NCBI GenBank assembly: GCA_017304675.1
Contig: JAFKLS010000017.1
Location: forward strand, 124,001-188,000
Reading direction: 5' to 3'
DNA length: 64,000 bases
DNA from: Sphingobacteriia bacterium
GTDB lineage: Bacteria > Bacteroidota > Bacteroidia > Chitinophagales > Chitinophagaceae
Positions 22,894-32,300 of this stretch are shown in pieces. Numbering within the stretch: the stretch's first letter is position 1; each line of letters begins with the position of its first letter. A model generated the notes under the pieces. It did no database searches. It was not told the DNA's origin and saw nothing but the letters and a program-made list of their open reading frames with translations. Made by a program: the position numbers and the translations under genes.

Positions 22894-23609
22894 ATACCTA
22901 AACTAAGTGATTGTAATTGTGTTTGGGTAAATCCTGCTTCATTCATTACATTTAAAAAGGTTTGCCCTTCAGGAAAGGCTTGAACACTATTGTTCAGGTA
23001 TTGATACGCTTTTTTGTTGCTCGAAAATATTTGTACTACACCGGGAGCCATTTTGCTCAGGTAAAACTGGTAAAAGATACTGAATAACCCCTTTTTGGGT
23101 TTTGAAAATTCTAATACCACCAGCTTACCTCCGGGCCTTAACACCCGCAACATTTCTTTCAATCCTTTAGCCAGGTTCTCAAAATTACGAACACCAAAAG
23201 CAACAGTAATGGCATCAAAATAATTGTCAGGAAATTGAATGTGTTCGCTATCGCCGGTTTGCAATTCAATCACATTGTTCAATCCCTTTGCTTCAATTTT
23301 TTTTCTACCCAATTCCAACATTCCTGTACTTATATCTATACCAATAATTTTTTGGGGATGTAATAGCTCATACGTCATTAAAGCTACATCTGCCGTTCCG
23401 GTAGCCACATCCAGGATTAATTGTGGTTCAACCGGTTTAAGTTTTTTAATCGCCTTTTTCCTCCACAATAAATCAATCCCACCACTTAAAAACCTGTTTA
23501 AAAAATCGTATTTAACAGCAATGCTGTTAAACATGTTGGCAACCTGTTCTTTTTTAGCAAGGCTGCTTTCTTTATCGGGTACAACTTTGTCGTGCTCAAA
23601 CATACTCAT
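22863..23609 (-). CDS. ubiE: Demethylmenaquinone methyltransferase
   Basis: SAM-dependent methyltransferase for the last step of menaquinone synthesis. The 248-residue protein has motif I LDVATGTADVAL, GIDISTGMLELGRKK, the UbiE signature VAFGVRNFENLAKGLKEMLRV and LRPGGKLVVLEFSKP. Menaquinone is the expected quinone for the complex I encoded earlier in the window, so the two sets fit one respiratory chain. The last 31 bp overlap the start of porT, implying translational coupling. Start ATG 23609 gives MSMFEHDKVVP; the second Met is equally possible. Confidence 0.94.
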   Translation of the reverse strand: MSMFEHDKVVPDKESSLAKKEQVANMFNSIAVKYDFLNRFLSGGIDLLWRKKAIKKLKPVEPQLILDVATGTADVALMTYELLHPQKIIGIDISTGMLELGRKKIEAKGLNNVIELQTGDSEHIQFPDNYFDAITVAFGVRNFENLAKGLKEMLRVLRPGGKLVVLEFSKPKKGLFSIFYQFYLSKMAPGVVQIFSSNKKAYQYLNNSVQAFPEGQTFLNVMNEAGFTQTQLQSLSLGICTIYCGIKA

Positions 23610-23682
23610 CTGTAGCGAAGATATTGAAATAGCAAAAGGAGATGCTTTTTATATTGCAATAAAGAAGATAATCCTTAAAAAA

Positions 23683-24717
23683 TTAACTAAATAAATTGTT
23701 TTGTTGGTTGCCCCTGTTGTTTTTCTTGCCCAAATGTTCATAAGCTTTGGCCGTTACCTCTCTGCCGCGTGGGGTTCGTTGTAAAAAGCCTTCCTGAATT
23801 AAAAACGGTTCGTATACCTCTTCAATGGTTCCAGGTTCTTCGCCAACTGCGGTAGCAATGGTAGTAATACCTACAGGCCCTCCTTTAAATTTTTCTATGA
23901 TGGTTAAAAGAATCCTGTTGTCCATTTCATCCAATCCATGCTCATCTACATTCAACGCTTTTAATGCATGTTGGGTAATACCCAGATCAATCTTAGCATC
24001 ATTCAACACCAAAGCAAAATCTCTTACCCTTCTTAATAACCCGTTGGCTATTCTGGGCGTGCCCCTGCTTCTCCTTGAAATTTCACCGGCAGCTTCTGAA
24101 GTAATAGAAGAATTTAAAATAGAAGCGCTCCGTTCAATGATTTTTTTCAGCACTTCTGCATTGTAATATTCCAGTCTCGATTTGATGCCGAAGCGAGATA
24201 AGAGCGGTGCGGTAAGCAATCCACTCCTTGTTGTAGCGCCAATTAATGTAAAAGGATTTAGATTGATTTGAATACTTCTTGCATTGGGGCCGCTATCAAT
24301 CATAATATCAATCTTAAAATCTTCCATTGCCGCATACAAATATTCTTCAACAATAGTGCTTAACCTATGTATTTCATCAATAAACAAAACATCGTTAGGT
24401 TCTAAATTGGTAAGTAATCCTGCCAGGTCTCCCGGTTTTTCAATTACGGGGCCGCTGGTTTCTTTAATATTCACTCCTAATTCATTGGCCACAATACGGC
24501 TTAGGGTTGTTTTACCCAAACCGGGTGGGCCATGAAACAATACATGGTCTAAAGCTTCGCCTCTAATTTTGGCAGCACGAATAAAAATCACTAAATTTTC
24601 TATCAATTGAGGCTGACCGGAGAAATCGTCAATTTCTTTTGGGCGGATACTGTTTTCGAATTCTTTGTCGGCACTACTCAAAGAACCCTCATCGGTATGT
24701 AAATTTAAATTTGCCAT
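23683..24717 (-). CDS. ruvB: Holliday junction branch-migration helicase RuvB
   Basis: Hexameric AAA+ motor that drives Holliday junction migration together with RuvA. The 344-residue protein shows the RuvB start ([18 protein letters not shown]), Walker [11 protein letters not shown] at 62-71, Walker [10 protein letters not shown] near 114, sensor 1 [18 protein letters not shown] and the C-terminal winged-helix domain ([20 protein letters not shown]). All elements are intact. ruvA and ruvC are not adjacent. It is divergent from the NAD(P)-binding protein gene at 24741 across only 23 bp, so both promoters must overlap the coding regions. Confidence 0.97.
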   Translation of the reverse strand: MANLNLHTDEGSLSSADKEFENSIRPKEIDDFSGQPQLIENLVIFIRAAKIRGEALDHVLFHGPPGLGKTTLSRIVANELGVNIKETSGPVIEKPGDLAGLLTNLEPNDVLFIDEIHRLSTIVEEYLYAAMEDFKIDIMIDSGPNARSIQINLNPFTLIGATTRSGLLTAPLLSRFGIKSRLEYYNAEVLKKIIERSASILNSSITSEAAGEISRRSRGTPRIANGLLRRVRDFALVLNDAKIDLGITQHALKALNVDEHGLDEMDNRILLTIIEKFKGGPVGITTIATAVGEEPGTIEEVYEPFLIQEGFLQRTPRGREVTAKAYEHLGKKNNRGNQQNNLFS

Positions 24718-24740
24718 CGCTTCAAAACTACAAAATAAGC

Positions 24741-25418
24741 ATGCAATCGATCGATAAAAAAGGAATAGATATTCAAAGAATTGCTTTAGTAGCAGGCGCT
24801 ACCGGTGTAACCGGAAAGTACTTACTGAAATACCTGCACCATTCTGGCGCTTATTCTACTATAATTGCATTTACCCGAAAGCCACTGGATATTATTTTTG
24901 AAAATCTTGATGAAAGGATAGTTGATTTTGACCATTTGCCCGATGATGTTTTTGCGCATGATGTGTATTGTTGCCTGGGAACCACTATTAAGAAAGCAAA
25001 AACAAAGGAGGCCTTTAAAAAAGTAGATCATACGTTTGTAATTAACCTGGCTGAAGTGCAGAAAAAAGCTGGTACAGAACATTTTGCAGTGATTAGTGCT
25101 ATGGGGGCTTCTTCAAAATCACCTTTTTTTTATAACAGGGTAAAAGGTGAAATGGAAAACGCATTAATGCAAATAGGTTTTAAATCGCTCTATATATTCC
25201 GCCCTTCTTTCATTGCAGCACATAGAACGGAAAAAAGAAGCGGCGAAAAACTGGCTTTACTTTTTTTCTCATGGATCAACCCTTTATTAATAGGGCCTTT
25301 AAAAAAATACCAATCTGTTGCTGCAAGCGCTATTGCCAAAGCTATGGCCCTAAAAATGTTAGAATCAAAACCGGGAATACATCTGGTGCTTTCCGATGAG
25401 ATAAAAAAATTCACGTGA
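24741..25418 (+). CDS. NAD(P)-binding protein, HTATIP2/TIP30-like
   Basis: A 225-residue short-chain/atypical Rossmann protein. The dinucleotide-binding motif is [11 protein letters not shown] near residues 16-26, followed by [20 protein letters not shown] and the active-site-like segments [26 protein letters not shown] and IFRPSFI, which are typical of the TIP30/HTATIP2-like family. Its substrate is unknown. Start ATG at 24741 is chosen since a longer frame from 24639 would run through the start of divergent ruvB and adds no family sequence. The MarR-controlled region begins just after its stop. Confidence 0.85.
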   Translation: MQSIDKKGIDIQRIALVAGATGVTGKYLLKYLHHSGAYSTIIAFTRKPLDIIFENLDERIVDFDHLPDDVFAHDVYCCLGTTIKKAKTKEAFKKVDHTFVINLAEVQKKAGTEHFAVISAMGASSKSPFFYNRVKGEMENALMQIGFKSLYIFRPSFIAAHRTEKRSGEKLALLFFSWINPLLIGPLKKYQSVAASAIAKAMALKMLESKPGIHLVLSDEIKKFT

Positions 25419-25420
25419 AA

Positions 25421-25438
25421 TATTTGCATATACAAATA
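25421..25438. promoter_or_regulatory. MarR-type operator, copy 1
   Basis: TATTTGCATATACAAATA is a near-perfect palindrome (TATTTG-N6-CAAATA) 26 bases upstream of the marR-like start. It overlaps the likely -33 TTTG at 25423-25426, so binding would block transcription. A second copy lies at 25908-25925 with one base different. Confidence 0.7.
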
Positions 25439-25455
25439 AAATACACTTACCTTTG
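25423..25455 (+). promoter_or_regulatory. Promoter of the marR-like gene
   Basis: -33 TTTG (25423-25426), spacer of 21 bases, -7 TACCTTTG (25448-25455): a full match to the Bacteroidota TTTG/TAnnTTTG consensus. The ATG is 9 bases after the -7 box. Confidence 0.6.
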
Positions 25456-25463
25456 CTGAACGC

Positions 25464-25892
25464 ATGAAAGCATCGGAAAGTAAATATTGCCAGTGCCTGT
25501 ATTTTAGCACCAACGCTTTGGCCCGAAAGGTTGAAAAACTGGCAGTGGAAAGTTGGAAGAAAGTTGACCTTTCTCCCAGCCATGCTTATTTACTGATGAT
25601 GATTCTGGAAGAACCCGGCCTGCAGCCGGGATGTTTAGCCAATCACCTTCAACTTACACCCAGTACCATCACCCGTTTAATTGAAAAGCTGGAAGAAAAA
25701 AAATTGGTAGTAAGAACCACTGAAGGAAAAATTACCAATGTTTACCCAACACCTAAAGCCAAAGAGCTTTTACCAGAATTAAAAGGATGTGTAAAGAATT
25801 TCTATAGCAGCTATGCTTCTATTCTTGGTGAAGACGAAAGCAGCAAGCTTATTAAAAACATTAATATTATAGCAGATAAATTAGAAATATAA
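25464..25892 (+). CDS. MarR-family transcriptional regulator
   Basis: A 142-residue winged-helix regulator. The helix-turn-helix is LAYHLQLTPSTITRLIEKLEEKK-like at about residues 58-80 (here GCLANHLQLTPSTITRLIEK), followed by the wing VVRTTEGKITNVYPTPKAKELL. MarR proteins are dimers that usually repress their own gene and neighbouring enzymes until a small ligand or an oxidant binds. Two 18-base palindromes at 25421-25438 and 25908-25925 flank the gene and are the likely operators. Downstream are three NAD(P)-dependent oxidoreductase genes in the same direction, probably its targets. The inducer is unknown; quinones or other electrophiles would fit this enzyme set but are only a guess. Confidence 0.92.
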   Translation: MKASESKYCQCLYFSTNALARKVEKLAVESWKKVDLSPSHAYLLMMILEEPGLQPGCLANHLQLTPSTITRLIEKLEEKKLVVRTTEGKITNVYPTPKAKELLPELKGCVKNFYSSYASILGEDESSKLIKNINIIADKLEI

Positions 25893-25907
25893 TTTTTTTT
25901 ATTCAAA

Positions 25908-25925
25908 TATTTGTATATACAAATA
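25908..25925. promoter_or_regulatory. MarR-type operator, copy 2 (perfect palindrome)
   Basis: TATTTGTATATACAAATA is identical to its reverse complement over 18 bases. It lies between the marR-like stop and the start of the NmrA-like gene (12 bases before its ATG) and differs by one base from copy 1. Confidence 0.72.
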
Positions 25926-25937
25926 AAACAAGCAATT

Positions 25938-26837
25938 ATGAAATATGTTATCACTGGCTCTGTAGGGCACATTAGTAAACCACTCGTTGAAAACCTGGTT
26001 AAAGCCGGGCATGATGTTACGGTTATTAGCAGTAAAAACAATAACAGGTCTGTTATTGAGCAATTAGGAGCCAAAGCAATTATTGGGTCTGTTGAAGATG
26101 TTGATTTTTTAAAACAGGCTTTTTCAAATGCAGATGCAGTATATACTATGGTTCCGCCAAATTTTGGTGCCGCTAACTGGAAAGAATGGATCGGCAGTAT
26201 CGGGAACAATTATGCTTCGGCCATTGCTGCAACAGGCATACAACACATAGTAAATCTTAGCAGTGTTGGCGCACACTTACCTGAGGGTTGCGGGCCGGTT
26301 AGTGGATTATATTTTGCAGAACAGGCATTAAACAAATTAGCAGGAGTACATGTTAAGCATTTACGCCCCGGCTTTTTTTACCATAACTTTTTAGCCAACA
26401 TTGGTATGATACAACACATGAACCTTATTGGTGGCAATTACGGTGATGCCAGTACAAATATGGTTTTGGTAAACCCTGCCGATATAGCTGCAGTTGCTGC
26501 AGAAGAATTATTGAACCTGCAGTTTACCGGAAAATCTGTAAGGTATATAGCCAGCGATGAACGAACTACGGGTGATATTGCCCAAATATTGGGTACAGCC
26601 ATTGGTAAACCGGATTTACCTTGGATAAATTTTTCTGATGAGGATACCTTGAAAGGAATGCTGCAAGCCGGACTACCGGAAGAAATTGCAAAAAATTATA
26701 CCGAAATGGGCATTGCATTACGCAATGGCAGCATGACGGAAGATTACTATAAAAACAAACCTGTTTTAAGTAATACCAAGTTAGAAAGTTTCGCAAATGT
26801 GTTTGCGCAGGCATATCATCAATCTATAAACCATTAA
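25938..26837 (+). CDS. NmrA-like NAD(P)-binding oxidoreductase
   Basis: A 299-residue atypical short-chain dehydrogenase of the NmrA/isoflavone-reductase-like group. The N-terminal Rossmann segment MKYVITGSVGHISKPLVENL replaces the classical GxxGxxG with GxxGHIS. Later segments are ADAVYTMVPPNFGAANWKEW, IVNLSSVGAHLPEG, and LRPGFFYHNFL; relatives include quinone-oxidoreductase-like QorB proteins and NmrA sensors. Start ATG 25938 is preferred over a TTG at 25911 that would lie in the operator palindrome. It is the first gene of a probable three-gene unit behind MarR operator 2. Substrate unknown. Confidence 0.85.
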   Translation: MKYVITGSVGHISKPLVENLVKAGHDVTVISSKNNNRSVIEQLGAKAIIGSVEDVDFLKQAFSNADAVYTMVPPNFGAANWKEWIGSIGNNYASAIAATGIQHIVNLSSVGAHLPEGCGPVSGLYFAEQALNKLAGVHVKHLRPGFFYHNFLANIGMIQHMNLIGGNYGDASTNMVLVNPADIAAVAAEELLNLQFTGKSVRYIASDERTTGDIAQILGTAIGKPDLPWINFSDEDTLKGMLQAGLPEEIAKNYTEMGIALRNGSMTEDYYKNKPVLSNTKLESFANVFAQAYHQSINH

Positions 26838-26847
26838 ACTAATTTTT

Positions 26848-27495
26848 ATGAAAGTTGGTATTTTAGGTAGTGGTATTGTTGGCCAGGTTTTGGCCAAAGC
26901 ATTTAATGCAGAAGGGCATCAGGTAATGCTCGGAACAAGAAATATTCTGAAAGAGGAGGTAGTAAAATTTAAAAATGCCAATGCTGCAATAGCAATAGGC
27001 AGCTTTACAGAAACAGCAGCTTTTGGAGAGTTATTGGTTTTAGCCATTGCAGGCAATATAACCATTGATGCAATAGATATTGCAGGTACTGAAAATTTCA
27101 GGAACAAAGTAGTGATTGATGCAACCAACCCCATTGCCAAAGAACCTCCGGTAAATGGTGTATTGAAATTTTTTACAGATTACAATAGCTCATTGTTAGA
27201 AAAAATTCAGTTGCATATTCCCGAAGCAAATCTCGTTAAAGCATTTAGTTGCGTAGGCAATGCCTTTATGTATAAACCCAACTTTAACGGGCAAATTCCC
27301 ACCATGTTTATTGCGGGAAATAGTGAGGCGGCCAAAAAAACAGTAACAGGTATTTTAACATCATTCGGTTGGGAAACTGAAGATATGGGCACTGCCGAAG
27401 CTGCGAGAGCCATTGAGCCTTTATGTATTCTATGGTGTTTGCCCGGCTTCACAAAAAATCAGTGGACACACGCATTTAAATTATTAAAAGCATAA
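26848..27495 (+). CDS. NADPH-dependent F420 reductase-like oxidoreductase
   Basis: A 215-residue Rossmann protein of the NADP-oxidoreductase, coenzyme-F420-dependent fold: MKVGILGSGIVGQVLAKAF at 1-19 with GxGxxG, VMLGTRN, VVIDATNPIAKEP and LVKAFSCVGNAFM. Proteins of this group occur in organisms that do not make F420, where they act on other NADP-linked substrates; here no F420 genes are visible, so the family name should not be taken as activity. It follows the NmrA-like gene by 10 bp and precedes the SDR gene by 16 bp, so it is likely in one transcript. Confidence 0.85.
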   Translation: MKVGILGSGIVGQVLAKAFNAEGHQVMLGTRNILKEEVVKFKNANAAIAIGSFTETAAFGELLVLAIAGNITIDAIDIAGTENFRNKVVIDATNPIAKEPPVNGVLKFFTDYNSSLLEKIQLHIPEANLVKAFSCVGNAFMYKPNFNGQIPTMFIAGNSEAAKKTVTGILTSFGWETEDMGTAEAARAIEPLCILWCLPGFTKNQWTHAFKLLKA

Positions 27496-27511
27496 TTAAA
27501 AAAATAAATTT

Positions 27512-28249
27512 ATGAACAAGAAAATAGCATTGGTAACAGGAGCCAACAAAGGGATTGGCTATGAAACGGCTAAGCAACTGGCCCAAGCAGGCGTTAAAGT
27601 GCTTGCTGCATCTAGAAATAAAGAGAAAGGAGAAGCCGCTGTAGCATCTTTAAAAAAAGAAGGGTTGGATGTTGAATTTTTGCAATTAGATGTATTGAAT
27701 GAAAATGATATTGATAATGCATACAATTTCATTCAAGAACAATTTGGCAAGCTGGATATTCTTGTAAACAATGCAGGCATTCAGATTGAAAGTACCGAGT
27801 GGGCAAGTAATACGGCTGTACAGGTAAATGAAGCAGCGTTGAGGGAAACACTTGATACCAACTTTTTCAGTATTGTTAAATTAACGGATAAGTTACTTCC
27901 GTTAATTAAAAAAAGCGGTTCAGGAAGAATTGTAAACCTAAGTAGCATTTTGGGTTCGCTTGCTTTACATGCAGATGAGAATTCTCCTATATATAGCTCT
28001 AAACTTTTTGCTTACAATGCTTCTAAAACCATTTTAAATGCATACACCATTCATTTAGCAGCAGCAGTAAAAAACGATGGCATTAAAGTAAATGCCGCAC
28101 ACCCGGGTTGGGTTAAAACAGATATGGGAACCGATGCTGCTCCTATGAACGTGGCTGAGGGCGCTAAAACATCTGTAAGCCTGGCTTTATTGGATGAAAA
28201 AGGACCAACAGGAAAATATATACATTTAGAACAAGTGCTTCCCTGGTAA
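27512..28249 (+). CDS. Short-chain dehydrogenase/reductase
   Basis: A 245-residue classical SDR. Cofactor motif TGANKGIGYETA at 9-20, NNAG at about 92-95, catalytic Ser in IVNLSSILGSL (near 146), then YNASK with Tyr and Lys near 170-174, and HPGWVKTDMG. It resembles the carbonyl-reductase-like SDRs that reduce ketones and quinones with NADPH. Last gene of the MarR-linked cluster; a strong terminator follows 29 bp after the stop. The three enzymes all use NAD(P), consistent with a detoxification or redox response, though no substrate can be named. Confidence 0.92.
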   Translation: MNKKIALVTGANKGIGYETAKQLAQAGVKVLAASRNKEKGEAAVASLKKEGLDVEFLQLDVLNENDIDNAYNFIQEQFGKLDILVNNAGIQIESTEWASNTAVQVNEAALRETLDTNFFSIVKLTDKLLPLIKKSGSGRIVNLSSILGSLALHADENSPIYSSKLFAYNASKTILNAYTIHLAAAVKNDGIKVNAAHPGWVKTDMGTDAAPMNVAEGAKTSVSLALLDEKGPTGKYIHLEQVLPW

Positions 28250-28277
28250 CAAACCGCTATTAAACAGATGTAATTAT

Positions 28278-28309
28278 AAAAATGCCCCTGAAAATTCAGG
28301 GGCATTTTT
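28278..28309. terminator. Strong bidirectional terminator
   Basis: AAAAATGCCCCTGAA-AA-TTCAGGGGCATTTTT: a 15-bp perfect stem with A5/T5 ends, located between the SDR gene and the convergent small membrane protein, whose coding region ends at 28311. Confidence 0.92.
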
Positions 28310-28310
28310 A

Positions 28311-28499
28311 TTAATGATGTTCTGCATGCTCTTCTGCCTTCTGTTCTGTTGCTGCCGCCTCATGATGACCTCCCACTTTATAAGGGCCATGGCATTGGGC
28401 AAGCAAAACAAACAAACAAAAAATTAACGCAAAAGAAAGCAATGCTGTTAGAGTAAAGTTTTTAACGATACCGCCTTCTTCATGTTGGTGTGCACTCAT
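28311..28499 (-). CDS. Small single-helix membrane protein
   Basis: A 62-residue protein (start ATG 28499, MSAHQHEEGG) with one hydrophobic segment, about residues 15-35 (FTLTALLSFALIFCLFVLLAQC), and a His/Glu-rich tail ending KAEEHAEHH. Its function is unknown. His at both ends might bind metal, but nothing shows it. A longer frame up to 28559 exists; however it begins with a TTG inside the neighbouring peptidase gene, so it is less likely. It shares the strong terminator with the SDR gene and follows the M23 peptidase by 57 bp. Confidence 0.68.
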   Translation of the reverse strand: MSAHQHEEGGIVKNFTLTALLSFALIFCLFVLLAQCHGPYKVGGHHEAAATEQKAEEHAEHH

Positions 28500-28555
28500 G
28501 TTAGTTATTTTAACGCAAGCAAAATAAATTGATTTTTTGAAAACAAAAATGATTT

Positions 28556-29266
28556 TCATTTTGCAATAATTGCAAAAGGCATCATTTGCAGAATTAAATC
28601 AGGATTGGGGCAATTCTTTAAATAAAAAGCTGCCTCGCTCTGCTTACAAACTCCCGGGTAATCTCCTTTCATACCCTGCATATCTTTTATAATCTGAAAA
28701 TGAAGATGTGGCGGCCAATGGCCATTTTCACACAAATCTCCAAAATGCGCAAAAGCCTGCCCCGCTTCTATTACATCTCCTTCCTGTATACCAGCCAAAT
28801 CATTTAAGCACAAGTGCCCGTATAAAGTATAAAACGTACAGCTTGTAAAAACATGTTTCAAAATAATGGTAGCGCCATAATCGCCATACCTGTTATTAAA
28901 TGCAAAACTATGAATGCTGCCTTTCAATGGCGCAAATACAGTAGTACCTGCCCTCCCCCAAATATCCATTCCAATATGCAGCCGGCGAGGCTCTTCAGCA
29001 TGCTTTCCGAAAACCTCACTTACCGCATATATTGTTCTTAGCTCATTATAACCGCCTATGCCATATATTGCTTGTTCCTGTAGCAGGAAATGCTCTACCT
29101 TTTCCTTAAACAAGTGTTCATCCCTGGTTACCTCATCATTCCATCTGTTATTCTCTTTTGAAAAATCCATCCGCACTAAGCGGTCTGTTCTATCATTCCA
29201 GGATACCACATGTTTACATTGATATGTAATTGTTTCCATCCATTCTTCAAAATTTGTTGCAGGCAT
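28556..29266 (-). CDS. M23-type zinc peptidase without a signal peptide
   Basis: A 236-residue protein with a LytM/M23 domain: RLHIGMDIWGRAGTTVFAPLKGSI (zinc ligands His and Asp of HxxxD), GYGDYGATIILKH-like strand YGDYGATIILKHVF, YTLYGHLC, and the HLHFQI motif with its ligand His. M23 enzymes normally cut peptidoglycan cross-links outside the cytoplasm, but the N-terminus (MPATNFEEWMETITYQC) is not a signal peptide, and no membrane helix is seen. Either the substrate is cytoplasmic or export is non-standard. It is divergent from the tricorn protease gene. Metal ligands appear intact, so it is likely an active enzyme. Confidence 0.83.
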   Translation of the reverse strand: MPATNFEEWMETITYQCKHVVSWNDRTDRLVRMDFSKENNRWNDEVTRDEHLFKEKVEHFLLQEQAIYGIGGYNELRTIYAVSEVFGKHAEEPRRLHIGMDIWGRAGTTVFAPLKGSIHSFAFNNRYGDYGATIILKHVFTSCTFYTLYGHLCLNDLAGIQEGDVIEAGQAFAHFGDLCENGHWPPHLHFQIIKDMQGMKGDYPGVCKQSEAAFYLKNCPNPDLILQMMPFAIIAK

Positions 29267-29314
29267 ATTGGTGGTTGATTATCTTTAATATCTTCAAAAC
29301 TAAAACATCTTGCT

Positions 29315-32300
29315 ATGCGTAAACAGTTATTGATCCTATTTTTCAGTACCCTAACAGCAAGCTTATTTGCACAAAACAACCCGTTATGGTTGCGTTATCC
29401 GGCTATTAGCCCGGATGGTAAAACAATTGTTTTCGGTTATAAAGGAGATTTGTATAAAGTGCCTGCAAGTGGTGGTAATGCCGTAGCACTAACATTACAC
29501 GAAGCACAAGATCAGATGCCGGTTTGGAGCCACGATGGAAAATACATTGCTTTTGCCAGCGATCGTTATGGCAATTTTGATGTATACATAATGCCCAGCG
29601 AAGGTGGCGAGGCCACCCGCTTAACGTACAACTCTGCGAATGATTTTCCCTGGGATTTTAGCGTAGATAACAAGCAGGTGATTTTTGGAAGCGGAAGAAA
29701 CGATTTAAACAGTTCTGTTCGTTTTCCCAACAAAGGCTTATTTCAAAAATTGTATCAGGTTCCTGTAAATGGTGGAAGAAGTGTATTACTGTTAACCGCC
29801 GGTACAGAGAATGTTCATTACAACAGTACAGGCGACGTTATTGTTTTTCAAGACAGGAAAGGATATGAAGATCCCTGGCGTAAGCATCATACATCAAGCG
29901 TTACAAGAGATATTTGGACATACGATTTCAAAACAAAAACCTATCAGAAAATCAGCCCGTTTGAAGGGGAAGACAGAGAGCCTGTTTTTGCCACAGATAA
30001 CAAGTCTGTTTACTACTTAAGCGAAAAAAACGGCACGCAAAATATTTATAAAACCGCATTGAGCAATACCGGCGATGCAAAGCAGCTAACCAATTTTAAA
30101 GACAACCCCGTTCGCCATTTATCAAGAGCCAACGACAATACGTTATGCTTTAGCTGGAATGGAGAGATTTATACCATGAAAGAAGGCGGCAAACCCGAAA
30201 AAGTAAGCATTAGCATTAATGCAGATGCAAAATCAAATTCCGAACGCATTGTTCCCATTAGCGGTGGCGCCACAGAAATGAGTGCCTCTCCCAATGGTAA
30301 AGAAATTGCATTTGTGTTTAGAGGAGAGGTTTTCGTTACCAGTGTAGAAGGCGGCATTACCAAACGCATTACCAACACGCCACAACAAGAACGCATGATT
30401 GCTTTTGCACCCGACGGAAAAACATTATACTACTCGGCAGAACGTAATGGAAGCTGGGATATAATGAAAGCAACCATTGCAAGAAAAGAAGAGCCTTATT
30501 TTTATGCCTCAACGGTTATTAAAGAAGAACCGGTGATTGCTACTGAGAAAGAAGAATTTCAACCCGTTGTTTCTCCGGATGGAAAAGAAATAGCTTACCT
30601 GGAAGACAGAAATACTGTTAGAATATTCAACATAGAAAAGAAAACATCCAGAACCATTTTGCCGGCCGGCCAGAATTTTTCGTACGGCGATGGTGATCAA
30701 AGTTTTGAATGGAGCCCGGATGGTAAATGGCTTGCAATAAAAAGTGCCAAAGGAAACTTTGCATTGGGCGGAGGAGATATTTTACTGTTTAAAACCGACG
30801 GAAGCGATACAAAGGGTACCGATATAACCAACAGTGGTTTTAGTGAGAGCAAACAGCAGTGGGCTTTTGGCGGAAAAGCTATTTTATATACCAGTGATAA
30901 ATATGGTAAAAAACCATTAGCCATTCAGGGCGCAAGGGAAAACGATATTTTCATAGAATTTTTTGATAAAGACACATACGACAGGTTTAAGCTGAACAAA
31001 GACGATGCTGCATTATTAAAAGAAAGAGAAGACAAGGAGAAAAAAGATACTTCTAAAAAGAAAGAAGATATAACCCCGGATTTAACCAATCTGGAAGAAA
31101 GAAGGATTCGTTTAACCAACGGTTCTCTGAATCTGATAGATTATGTTTTATCTCCCGATGGAAGCAAATTATTTTACCTCGCAAAGTTTGAACAAGGGTT
31201 TGACCTTTGGCAGTTAGACACGAGAACAAGGGAAATAAAATCTATTGCCAAACTGAATGCAGGAGGCGGTGGAATGGAACTGAGCAAAGATGGCAAAAGC
31301 CTTTTTGTAATAGCCGATGGTCGCCTTATGAAAGTAGAAACAGACGCCGGCAAAGTAAGCCCTATTACAATTAACGGAGAAATGGTTTTAAATACAGCCG
31401 GAGAACGTGCTTATATTTTTGAGCATGCATGGCGCCAGGTAAAGAAGAAATTTTACGACCCCAAATTACATGGCATTGATTGGGAAATGTATAAAAAGAA
31501 TTATGAACGATTCTTACCGCATATAAACAACAATTACGATTTTCAGGAATTGTTAAGTGAACTTTTAGGAGAATTAAACGCATCACATACAGGCGGTCGG
31601 TATTCACCGCAAAACCCGAATGGAGATGCCACTGCATCGCTTGGCCTGTTTTATGATGAAACCAGCGGTGGCAATGGTTTAAAAGTAACCGAAGTAATTA
31701 CAAACGGCCCTGTTGATAAGGCAAAAAGTAAAATACAGGCAGGAACCATAATAGAAAAGATTGATGGAGAAGATATTACTGATGCAGTTGACTGGAACAA
31801 ATTCTTAAACCGTAAAACAGGCAAAAATGTTTTATTAAGTTTAAGCAACGGAACAGACAAGTGGGAAGAAGTGATTAAACCAATTTCCGTAGCAGAAGAA
31901 AATGCTCTCTTATATAAACGCTGGACCAAAACCATGGCCGATATGGTAGAAAAACTTAGCGGTGGCAAAGTAGGTTATGTACATGTTCAGGGAATGAATG
32001 ATGGCGCTTACCGAGATGTTTTTGAGCAGGTTTTTGGAAAAAATGCAGATAAAGAAGCTTTAATAGTAGACACCAGATTTAATGGCGGAGGATGGCTGCA
32101 CGATGATCTTGTTACTTTCTTAAAAGGCAAGCAATATTTAACGTTTGCTCCATATGGTTTTAAAAGCGGCGGTGGAGAGCCTGTTGGAAAATGGACCAAA
32201 CCTTCTGTTGTATTAATGAGTGAAGGTAATTATAGCGATGCATTTATATTTCCTTATGCATACCGGGCTAATGGAGTAGGTAAACTAATTGGTAAACCTG

